From NCBI RefSeq assembly GCF_023973825.1, contig NC_090120.1, forward strand, positions 955,001-1,019,000: 64,000 nt of DNA, written 5' to 3'. The translations under genes and the position numbers were made by a program. Each line of letters begins with the position of its first letter. The first letter of the stretch is position 1. Source of the DNA: Plasmodium brasilianum. Its lineage: Eukaryota > Apicomplexa > Aconoidasida > Haemosporida > Plasmodiidae. The notes under the pieces are model-generated. The model was not told where the DNA came from. It saw only the letters and a list, made by a program, of their open reading frames with translations, and did no database searches. Positions 12,501 to 22,237 of the stretch are shown here, one piece after another.

Positions 12501-12852
12501 ACATTGAAATGTTTCCTTGTTCATAATTTACACTCGTTTTATTCATATTTTCTATTAATTGTTTTATGTTAATATCTTTCTTCAATTTATGTTCATTATG
12601 AGAACTGGTAAATTCATTCTTCCTTTCGTCCAATAAAAACATAATATATTTTGATAAAAACTCATTTAATTTTTCATATTTTTTTTTTTTCCTTCCTTTC
12701 CACCTTCTTTTCCCTATGCCATAAATTTTCTTATCTTTTCTTATGTTTAATTCGTTTTCTAAAAAAAGAATATCATCATTCAGTTCTGCTATTTCGTTAC
12801 TTAACTGAGTGCTAGCATTATATACTAAGGACAGTAATATCTCTTTAGTCAT
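9586..12852 (-). CDS. Conserved-type coiled-coil protein, 1,088 residues, function unknown
   Basis: A single long open frame. I chose the ATG at 12852 (MTKEILLSLVYNASTQLSNE) because the 14 codons before it are a read-through of a poly-T/poly-A tract. The N-terminal ~100 residues look ordered (helical, with EIAELNDDILFLENELNIRK). A low-complexity Ser/Asn/Lys region follows to about residue 540, and an NGEANREA repeat lies at about 555-585. From about residue 640 to 1010 there is a long Lys/Glu heptad-like coiled coil (for example LEKGLNENLHVRIEENRIIL). The C-terminus is Ser/Asn-rich. No catalytic motif, membrane segment or signal peptide is visible. A structural or scaffolding role is an inference from the coiled coil. 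The family is not recognised. Confidence 0.88.
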   Translation of the reverse strand: MTKEILLSLVYNASTQLSNEIAELNDDILFLENELNIRKDKKIYGIGKRRWKGRKKKKYEKLNEFLSKYIMFLLDERKNEFTSSHNEHKLKKDINIKQLIENMNKTSVNYEQGNISMLNTTMLNEMYQKRNTLKDILKLIQMNSIQNLSDEKSQKLFLDLLNKMKDINKSYKIEEDKENKLISSNRINKSKIDMKKSGKDINKVGKQFVDYLNSTNEEIWGGVEGSSTAPSTTSFVDSNSERMSDSERMSISINARKQFFLNGVGDVMTGIGENEEVKKVGRKGKCDKYDSNSTNEHRNGTKIEKENSSIFDSCTHHESLNNFFLNDKLKTTENEHTLSSKDSWIRKSFSNTEKKCPTLLMDNEKFNKQRIFHTLVREKTKLNSNIILKSESDENSNNYLTTFMNTNENRRSVKCKPKVVISPFPPSLNRNNKNVQPERINATNDKEEKRKNRSSSSSSFSSSCSSSDSKGSECASNNPRNHFGKKRYLFRINKNGIGSFLVNKEEGKSRSYVYDFELVYDDSDLGTGTDIRGGKRRTNEETNGEANREANGEANREANGEANREANGEVNKEAVNITSKEMKIFHFSFLKRGKKICGVNNLYMAKDKVVRLLQFLDGINSNNENVNIFKGGKNDDRQIQYNDIDEEEGKKKKINLLEENIKNLREENFRRKYELTRIIDDIRNKKHFSSNEIGSYNMEFIETNRLRGLYIQLLDKQSQLERDKNFYKNELEKLKEDIKNDRAPIADFLKEEKNKYIEREKIFYKKEKRFLKIKNQLKKKVIELENALELTQDQLSLEKGLNENLHVRIEENRIILEKKESETNNTNKMNESKISTLNTEREQLRESIKMEIKEKEKLIEEITMLKKDQTFENFRKVVLHKITKTNGDIKYLAEILELLTKELEQKIIQENKSSKEVEELQESYQKNVELLNITKTQLGEDKKKIKNLNEQISYLSEKNTNLIESIKYLLLQNSEKGKKKETSTEECFLFSDDERKRRKEKLTHDSKYSGQYEDKYEDKYAIPHISNYGKKRCSKNKQSVTVFSDNSSRSSFLYNNSDTKSSNSFEELMNSVNEPFLAYRGLIKHNIV
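11143..11242 (-). repeat. 24-bp coding repeat (NGEANREA)
   Basis: Four to five copies of a 24-bp unit encode alternating NGEANREA octapeptides in the coiled-coil protein, ending in a degenerate NGEVNKEA copy. Confidence 0.85.
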
Positions 12853-13240
12853 TTTTTTTTGACAAAAAAAAAAAAAAAAAAAAAAAAGGAACAAAATAAG
12901 AGGAGAAGAGAGGAGAATTACCCCCTTGCTAATGTAACACTTAGGATTATTCGAGATCCTGGTGTAGTTAATTAATTATTGTGCTTATGTGTGTGTGTGT
13001 GTGTGTGCGCGGAATTTCCTGAATATTTTGTATTTTTGCAAAACTGTATCTTTATTTCCTCTTCATTAAATACTGTGCCAAGATTTACCTCAAAAAATGT
13101 AAACGTATACTTAATTTCTCACCTTTGTTCATCGTCAAAAAATCGTAATTGTTGTATTATGGTTGCATAAGCATAAACAACGTAAAATCTTCAGAAATAT
13201 AGGAGTTTATATAAACAATTTAAATTACAACGGACACAAC

Positions 13241-13271
<31 letters not shown>

Positions 13272-15792
13272 AAATAAATAATCAAAATAACGCGTTTAAA
13301 AGTAACATATTTATATAGGAGAAATTCTTAATTGTTAATAATGTGTGTTACATCATTTAAGATAAATATAAATGGGTGTTAAGATTGCATGCGGAAGAAC
13401 TCTCTATATAAATTCATAAATAATTTCAATGAAAGGGGTTATTATGAATCTAGAAATTAATAATATGTTTATAGGTAAACAACTAAAAACTGTAAGATCA
13501 GTTTTAATTTACAAAAAAAAAAAAAAAAAAAAAACAAACAACAGAACAATGAAACAACAAAACAACAAATCAACAAAACAAAAAAACAACAAATCAAAAA
13601 AACAACAAAACAACAAATCAACAAAACAAAAAAACAACAAATCAAAAAAACAACAAATCAAAAAAACAACAAAACAAAAAAACAAAAAAACAGCAAAACA
13701 AAAAAAACAAAATGATGTGTTAAAAAATTGTACTTTAAATATGCAAATTTGAGTACTGAAGAGTACGATGCTTTTTTTTTTTTTTTTTTTTTCTTTTTTT
13801 ACTTCCTTTTTTTCTTTGCTCTTTTCTCTTTTTCAGAATTGAATATAATTTACACTTTGTGCAATCTCAAAATAAATTTTACGCTTATAGAACATTTTGG
13901 AAAGTGTACAGGCTCATATGTGTATATAAATTTTTATTAAGCACTTCAAAATAAAAATTATCTCCCGAAATTATTTTTCTCTCATCAGTCAACCCAAAAA
14001 CGTAACAAAAGGTACCATATTTCATTGTAGAATATGCTAATAATATTTTTACGAATTGTATTATATATATATATATATATATATACATATTTATGCGTGT
14101 TTGTCTTGATTTTTTATTTATGTGAATACGTGGGTAAAAGTGTATATCCCATTTTCACAGAGGTAATTATTAACTTTACGTTTATTTACATAATTTTATA
14201 TTTGGCATAAATTAGTAAGGTAACCCTTAACTATTTTAATATTTGCCATTATTTAAAAATGAGTAAAAATATGCATGAATAAGTCAGCTAAAACTGGTAT
14301 ATATATAGACTGTGTTGTGCACGAACCATTTAAAGCTGTTAAATATTTCGATTGTGTTATGAACAAGTCAGTTAATATTTTTTTACATATATTTTGTCAT
14401 GGGAAAACCTGCCAACATTGTTAAAAATAAAATGTATTATTAACAAACCTGCCAAAATTGTTACAAATAAAATGTATTATGAACAAACCTGCCAAAATTG
14501 TTAAACGTAAAATGTATTATAAACAAGCCTGCCAAAATTGTTAAACGTAAAATGTATTATAAACAAGCCTGCCAAAATTGTTAAACGTAAAATGTATTAT
14601 AAACAAGCCTGCCAAAATTGTTAAACGTAAAATGTATTATAAACAAACCTGCCAAAATTGTTTAATATACATTGAGTTCCGAACAACTCAGGAAATTAAT
14701 ATATAATATAGAACAGTTTATTATGTTTTTATATATAATAAATTTAAAATGGCTAGTAAAAAAAAAAAAATTCTTGTTACTATTTTTTCGTTTAGGAATT
14801 TTTTTTTTTTTTTTTGTCACTTATATGTACATTTTATTCAAGTATCGTTTTTTTTACTGAACAGTAGAGCATAAGTTATGTTTTTTTTTTTCTGTGAATA
14901 CCATATCGCGAGCAGGTGATTGTGACGCATATAAACGTACAATTACTCAAAAATGGAGAAAGACAGAAAAAAAAACATATACATTTGTAAATATATATAT
15001 ACATGTACATAAACATTTACATATACATATACGCGTATATATATTTTTAAAATTGTGAACACTTTAATAACAGATAAATTAGCACATAAAAATGCACATT
15101 CTACAATCAGCTACAAATAAGGTTGATAAAAAATAAATAGTTCATAAATGCTAAGGCATACTATGCAATGAGAAAAGTTGAAATGTTAAAAAATTAAAAA
15201 ATAAAATAATATGACGAAAAACAAACGAAAGCGATTTACAACGAAAAAATGAATTACATTCTACAGCTAGCTATAAATTGAAATATTGAAAAGTTTATTT
15301 TAATTATTGAAAAGGTACCCATTTCCCTCTTTCATATGATGAAATATTTACAAATATATACTTTTCACAATATTATTATTAAAATAAATAGAGCTAAAAC
15401 AACTTACGTTTAAAAACAATGCACAAAATATTAATGCCAAAAAAAAAAAAAAAAGTAAACGTTGAGGGATGGATAAAAGAAATGCAAACGTAAATGTGCA
15501 CGTAAAAGCTAGCGTTAACGTGAGAGGAGATGTGGTCTGATATATTAAAATATAGGCATTTAAAACATAATAAAAATATTCAACGTAAAATAAACAAATA
15601 AAATAACTACTAATAGATAAAAAAAAATTATTATTTACGTTTTCTTCATGCTATTCCTATTTTTTTTTTTAAACGAAAACTAAAAAATAATAATTTTAAT
15701 TAATTACAACATTAGAAACATTAAAATTTAACAAATAAAAAAAAGAAAAACAATAAAAAAGAGAAACAAAAATGTTACAGCACAGAAAATTT
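12853..15792. other. Intergenic region, 2.9 kb, with a 40-bp minisatellite
   Basis: This lies between two - strand genes. It holds the probable 5' leader of the coiled-coil gene (12.87-13.2 kb, with a TG dinucleotide run at 12988-13007), an A/C-rich AACAACAAATCA repeat (13540-13710), the 40-bp repeat described separately, and AT microsatellites. Open frames here are repeat products. No gene is recognised. Confidence 0.55.
14401..14672. repeat. 40-bp tandem repeat, about seven copies
   Basis: The element CCTGCCAAAATTGTTAAACG recurs with an exact 40-bp spacing (CCT at 14408, 14448, 14488, 14528, 14568, 14608, 14648). Three inner copies are identical and the outer copies have a few substitutions. 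The unit is not a multiple of three and is not coding. Confidence 0.92.
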
Positions 15793-16900
15793 TTACTTGT
15801 ATTCACTTCTTTTCTTTTCTTTTGATAAATATTCTGTTGCTATTTTACCTAAAGCTTTCTGAAAAAATTCTGTTTTTATTCGTAATGATCCAGGCCAATC
15901 ATTATAATCATCTATGTCTTGGGGAGCCTTAGGATTATACTTCTTCATATTTTGAAACATTATTTTTGACACTTCATCATGGAATATATTAATTCTTTCT
16001 TCTTCGGACAACTTAGGATATTTTTTTGGATCTGGTGGGTAAACCTTCGGTAACCAGTAGGTTTTTAGTGCTATACTCTGATACTACAGGGAAAAATTTG
16101 TCAACAAAGGGTAAAGATAACCATGAACACGAGGGAAAAGCATTTACATGCACACACACATACACACACACACAAACATGTATATACGTAAAGGTGTACA
16201 TATACATATATATATACATTCCCATGTGCATGAGCACACACATGTTCATATGCTACTTTTCTATTTTTCCTATGTTACATTTGCGCAAATTAAGAAAAAC
16301 CACCAACTGAAGGGAAGAATGTCATAAGAAGGATTCAGAAAACCATAATCATAAATCAGTAGGACAGGAGTTATCGGCAGTAAGGAAAAAAATGCTCCTT
16401 TTTTTTGCTCAATAACTTGTATTCCATTTGAAGTTGTACCTTCGGAAAAAATAACAAATGAAGGATAATTATTTTTTTTGTCCTGAACTAATAATTGTCT
16501 TTCTTTAATACTTTCTAGTGCTATTCTCCTATCCTCAAATTTTTCCCTATATACAAATACGCATCTTAATGCTATAACACTTAATCCTACAAATATATCT
16601 TTCCGTAATGATTTTTTGGCAACAAAACTAGAGGCATGTTCACTTATAAAATAAAAAGGGTCCACAGCCGATATATGATTTGATACTATATTTTTTGGCC
16701 ATTCATCATCACACAAATAATAACTCTCTACTCGATTTACACCAAATAACCACAATCCAACTCTACATATAATTTTCAAAAATTTTAAATATACTTTTAC
16801 AATTGCATTGTCCTTTTGATCTCCTTCGTTCTTTCCCATAATGAGTGACAACACGACTTCATGTAAAAAAGGAAGGGGCAAATGGAGGAGAGGGAAAAAA

Positions 16901-16950
<50 letters not shown>

Positions 16951-17669
16951 TGCATACATATGTACATATATATATACATCCATCTATCCTTACCAACCTA
17001 CCTACATGCATACATATAAACTATATATATAAGCACAAATACACATATTCACATCACCCATGCGCATGCATTTACACATTTTTTTCTTTCTTCACGTTTA
17101 TGTATAAAATGATATATATATATATATATACCACATATGAATATATTCATTCCGGAAATAATCAAAAGGAATACTATTTTCCATGGGGCCTGTTTAAAAG
17201 GGGGAGGGGGGAACAAAATAAATGGAATACAACAATATGATAGGAAGCACAATAAAAAGAAGCAAAAACAATAGATACTGATTTCTTTTTTTTTTCTTTT
17301 TTTTTTCTTTTTTTTTTTTTTTTTTGGAATTACAAAGAACGCAGCCCCATACAGTAAGTTGAGAAATTTCATATTAACCAAGTCAAGGCGCTCAAAGGAT
17401 ACATAAGGATGTAGTTTTTTTTTGTTTGTGTTACTTCTGCATAGATCTATTTCATCAGCTGGATAGTTTTTCAAATCAAATCTTTTTAATTTCATAAATA
17501 TGTTTAGACAACATAAAACTATCATACTATTATATGTTATAAAAGAACAGAAATAAATATGACATAGATCCCATTTCCATTTCATAAAAAAAACATTATG
17601 CATAAATAATTTTACATGAACTGCAACAATTATAAGTGATACTATATGATACTCCAGCTTTCTAATCAT
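15793..17669 (-). CDS. Membrane lysophospholipid/glycerol-3-phosphate-type acyltransferase, three exons
   Basis: A PlsC/LPLAT-family enzyme that would transfer an acyl chain to a lysophospholipid. Exon 1 is 17669-17334 (donor GTAATT). Exon 2 is about 16830-16279 (donor GTAACA). Exon 3 is 16083-15793, after acceptor CTGTAG. All junctions are phase 0 as drawn and the product is about 392 residues. The exon 2 acceptor (AAAG before AACGAAGG) is the least certain junction. Motif I is NHISAVD, with the catalytic His and Asp. Motif II is probably FVYREKFEDRR, motif III is FSEGTTSNG, and motif IV is the PITPVLLIY region. Exon 1 encodes two hydrophobic segments (IVSLIIVAVHVKLF and a second near residue 45) and PYVSFERLDLV. 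The exon 3 tail is charged and ends in SKEKKRSEYK. An ER location is expected from the family. Substrate cannot be told from sequence. Confidence 0.85.
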
Positions 17670-18068
17670 CTTCTCATGTATTCTCTAATTTTGTTTATTT
17701 TAATTTTATATTTTTCTTTTTAATCTTTTTATGCGCTCTAATATAACCACTTTTACATATAGTTCTAAATTGTATCTAACTCGGCTTATAATTCAAATGA
17801 ATACAAGAACGTATTATGTATCTGTGTATGTACAACTATACATGTGTTATATGCATTATGCATTATCCACTTATGTATGAAAAAAAAAATTCACGAAAAT
17901 TTTTACACAATCGAATATATTTTTTCTTAGTTTACTAATTTCAATGAACTACAATAGTAGGACACTGATATGTGTGCATATACATACATATTCATACGTA
18001 TATTAGATGAAAAAATTAAATATTATAAGAAATTAGAGGAGTGCTAAATAGCACAAAATTTGTAACAA

Positions 18069-18071
18069 AAA

Positions 18072-18150
<79 letters not shown>

Positions 18151-18170
18151 ATATATAAATAAATAAATAA
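18069..18170. repeat. AAAT tetranucleotide microsatellite
   Basis: About 25 near-perfect copies of AAAT (read as ATAA/TAAA), followed by a TA run. Confidence 0.95.
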
Positions 18171-19105
18171 TATATATATATATATAATATTATTTATTTA
18201 TATATATATGTATATATTTAAAATGAATCTTTAATTTTTTTTTTATGAATTACAAGGCCTGTACTATATCATATATAATAATAGCAGTAATGATAATAAT
18301 AGGAATAGTAATAGTAAAGTAACAACATAAAGAGTAACAGTAGTAATAGTAATAACTTAACTACTCATACATTTTAGAATCTTAAAAATCAAACAGTCAG
18401 GAATTTTAAAATATATTTTATAAAAACTCATGGGTTACTCGGATATCAATAATACCATAATAGAAGTGCACGTAAAAAAATAATAACAAAATGAAGAGAA
18501 ATATATATATGTATATATGTATTTGTATATGTATATATATGAAGCATTTATACATATATAATATGACTTGATCACTCTTCTTTTTAAGTACCTCAAAATT
18601 GTATCCATACGTGTATGAATTTATATTTATATATATGTAATATGTAATATGTAATATTTTATGCGTAATATTTTCTAACTTTATTATTATTTTGTAACTA
18701 TAAAAAAAAAAAGTAATAAAATGTTCTCCCGTTATTACTATATATTAATTTAATCCTAATTTTATGTAATAATTTAAATATATATGCGTTACGTAAATTT
18801 TTAATGAATCTTATAAAACCAATATTGAAAGTAATTTTATCAATTAAATTAGTATATATGTTAGCACACGGAAAAATACAACTGCCCCTAAGTGATGTGC
18901 TTTTGTGTTATTAAGTATTGATAGTTAGCTTATATTAAAAAAATTCTTTTATACAATTTTCTTAATAATTTATTTATGTATTTATTTATTTATATATATA
19001 TGTATTTATATATATATGTATTTATATATATATGTATTTATATATATATGTATTATATATATATATATATTATTTATATATATATATATATTATATATAT
19101 ATTTT

Positions 19106-19137
<32 letters not shown>

Positions 19138-20090
19138 ATTTACAATAAAAAATATAATGCAACATCTTTCACATACTTTACCAAATTGTGTACGAACGTG
19201 TAACATTATACTGTACAAAGGCATGTACTAGTGTATTATAAACTTGTATATGGATGTATATAAAAATGTATGTATCTATTTATATATTATTCATATATCT
19301 GTATATATCCATGTACAGTACTGCAAATTACTGTGTGTTAAAACTTTTTTTATTTTACGAATGCACATATAAACAACATGAATAAGAAACATAGGATCTA
19401 TTTTTTAGATACAAAATGAAATGCTCTTGTAACGTCATTTGCTCTTAAATTAAAGGTAAGCTGTTAAATAAAAAAAATAAAAACAAAAAAAAAAATACAC
19501 CTTATAATTTAGTAAGACGAAAATATAGTAATACTTATCAGAACATAGAAAATGATACTAAAACTTAGAAATTTTATATAAAAGCACATCAAAACATGCC
19601 AGATGACAGAACAGGTTAAAAAAAAAAAAAAAAAAAAATTAAAATAATGGCACTACAGCTAGAAGTGTATGGAAGTCTCCAGTTCAACATATTATGAAGG
19701 CTCATAAATAAATGTATGTGAAAAAGTACGTATATGTATATATGAACGTAAGCATTTACATACATATTATATATATATATATATGTGTACATACGTTATG
19801 CACATACACAAAATTGGATTACATAAATTGCGCTCCAGTTTCTATGTGTTTTCACCTCAAGAGAGTGCAAACTCTTTATAATTTTTTTTAAAATGAATCA
19901 AAGAATTATAAAACAAATTTTGATAGAAATTAAAATTTTCTACAACACCAAAACGTTTAACGCAAGTATTGGTGATAATTTTCTTTGTTTTAAAAATACT
20001 TTCTACTTTTTGCTATGTAGTAAAAAAAGAAATTGGGAGAGAATGCAAAAAAAAAAAAAAATAATGTAACATTATTTTTTTTTGCATTAT

Positions 20091-20640
20091 TATTTCTTTA
20101 TTATTTTATTATTATTTCTTTATTATTTTATTATTATTTCTTTATTATTTCTTTATTATTTCTTTATTATTTCTTTATTATTTCTTTATTATTTCTTTAT
20201 TATTTCTTTATTATTTCTTTATTATTTCTTTATTATTTCTTTATTATTTCTTTATTATTTCTTTATTATTTCTTTATTATTTCTTTATTATTTCTTTATT
20301 ATTTCTTTATTATTTCTTTATTATTTCTTTATTATTTCTTTATTATTTCTTTATTATTTTTTTATTATTTCTTTATTATTTCTTTATTATTTCTTTATTA
20401 TTTCTTTATTATTTCTTTATTATTTCTTTATTATTTCTTTATTATTTCTTTATTATTTCTTTATTATTTCTTTATTATTTCTTTATTATTTCTTTATTAT
20501 TTCTTTATTATTTCTTTATTATTTCTTTATTATTTCATTATTATTTCTTTATTATTTCTTTATTATTTCTTTATTATTTCATTATTATTTCTTTATTATT
20601 TCTTTATTATTTCTTTATTATTTCATTATTATTTTTTTTA
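20091..20640. repeat. 11-bp tandem array (TTTATTATTTC), about 50 copies
   Basis: The unit TTTATTATTTC repeats almost perfectly for about 550 bp, with rare TTTCATTATTA variants. Because 11 is prime to 3, an open frame reads an 11-residue repeat (FLYYFFIISLL). There is no flanking coding sequence and the protein would be implausible. Confidence 0.95.
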
Positions 20641-21370
20641 TTTTTGTTTTTATTTTTTTTATTATTTTTATTGTTACTTCTCCTTTATATGCGTACATTT
20701 ATACGATAATATTGTACCAACGAAATTATTAATCGTTATATTACTGCTAAATCTCAAGTTTAATGCGTAACCGTATTTCATTTTTACCATAACGGCATTA
20801 CAATTACCAATATTGAAACGTTCTAAGTATGTTAATTAATCCTACCATTGTTGTAAATGTTTAGTTTAAGAAAGGAAATATTTTATGTTTACTCTCTTTT
20901 TAATTGATGATCTATAACATTTATGTGCATTTTTTTTTTTTTTTTGGATGTTCAATAAATATGTTGTTTTTTTTAAGTTGTATAGAGAACTGTTGATGGA
21001 AACATGAAGGTAGGTTAATGATCTGTTTATATACGTACGAATGTTATATACACACACAGATAAACATAAATGTACGCATAAATACATGTACATATATATA
21101 TGTACATACCTGTGGTGCGAAAAATTTACAAATGTAATATCTCAATTTGCGCATAAAAAATCCGCTAAATTACATGTTCTTATCCTGGATGATACAGGAA
21201 TAATGGTATTTCATTTTTTGTTCTTTGTAAATTTCAGTGCACTGATTAAAATTTTGTCCTTCATTGTTCTTTTCAAAAATTAAAATACGAATAGGCGATT
21301 TTTAAAGGCAATTATAAAAAAAAAATTAAAAATAAAAAAAGATTATTCGATAGGTGTGTGTGTGTATGTG

Positions 21371-21570
21371 TATATAGGTGTATTTGCGTATAGGTGTATT
21401 TGCGTATGGGTGTATTTGCGTATGGGTGTATTTGCGTATGGGTGTATTTGCGTATGGGTGTATTTGCGTATGGGTATATTTGCGTATGGGTGTATTTGCG
21501 TATGGGTGTATTTGCGTATGGGTGTATTTGCGTATGGGTGTATTTGCGTATGTGTGTATTTGTGTATGTG
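21371..21570. repeat. 16-bp tandem array (GTATTTGCGTATGGGT)
   Basis: Twelve or so copies of a G-rich 16-bp unit lie on the + strand. The GGGT/CG content is unusual for this AT-rich spacer. It is open in several frames on both strands and is not coding. Confidence 0.93.
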
Positions 21571-22237
21571 TGTCTGTATGTTTTCATAAATATATATATA
21601 TATATATTATGAATATGTACAAGTACATGTACATATTTTTTATTCTTTTTCGTGAGGTCTCCTTTTGTTGGTTTATTTTTTGTCTAATTTTTTTCATTTA
21701 AAAAAAAAAAAAAAAAGACATACTTTTTACATATACAACAATAGTGATACAATATCAGTTTTGGGGGTTGATAGAAATAATTTACATAAATAATTAAAAA
21801 TGTGGACAAAAAAGAATACTAAATTCATTATACAAAATAAGAAAAGAATAAAAGTCTAAAAACAAATATATCAGAACAACTATCGGGCTATGTGCCTTTA
21901 AAAAATAAATAGAACATCAAAACAAATAATGGGTATGAAAAAAGGATAAGATAGAAAATAACTTCCACTTTGTTTTTTTTTAAGTCATTATACTGCTATG
22001 ATATTTATTACGCATAAGAGTTCATTAAATATATTTTCTTTTTTCTGGAAAATTTTTGCCAATACATAGGTACATATGTACATACTAATATGCATGTGCA
22101 CATATTTATATGTATCTGCTGCCTTTCTAAATGGAAGATAAAAAACAAAAATTTTGCCACAATTTTTCCTCAATTTTGTCTTAGTTTTGTCTCAGTTTTG
22201 CTTCCTTTTTTTTCTTCGTGTATGTACTTAAATTTGT

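Larger units (their letters stand above)
17670..22237. other. Long intergenic region, 4.6 kb, repeat-dominated
   Basis: This lies between the acyltransferase start and the Trm5 end. It holds an AAAT array, AT microsatellites (18.96-19.14 kb), an 11-bp array, a 16-bp array, and poly-A/T runs. One short hairpin, AGAGT-GCAA-ACTCT at 19862-19875, has a GNRA-type tetraloop. A higher-GC patch lies at about 19650-19700. No gene was recognised. The long open frames at 20.0-20.8 and 21.3-21.7 kb are repeat artefacts. Confidence 0.55.

Noticed and set aside
20033..20770. 245- and 216-codon open frames on + rich in Phe/Ile/Leu/Tyr
   Set aside because: They are direct translations of the TTTATTATTTC 11-bp array. 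An 11-bp unit is open in all three frames, and there is no non-repeat coding sequence.
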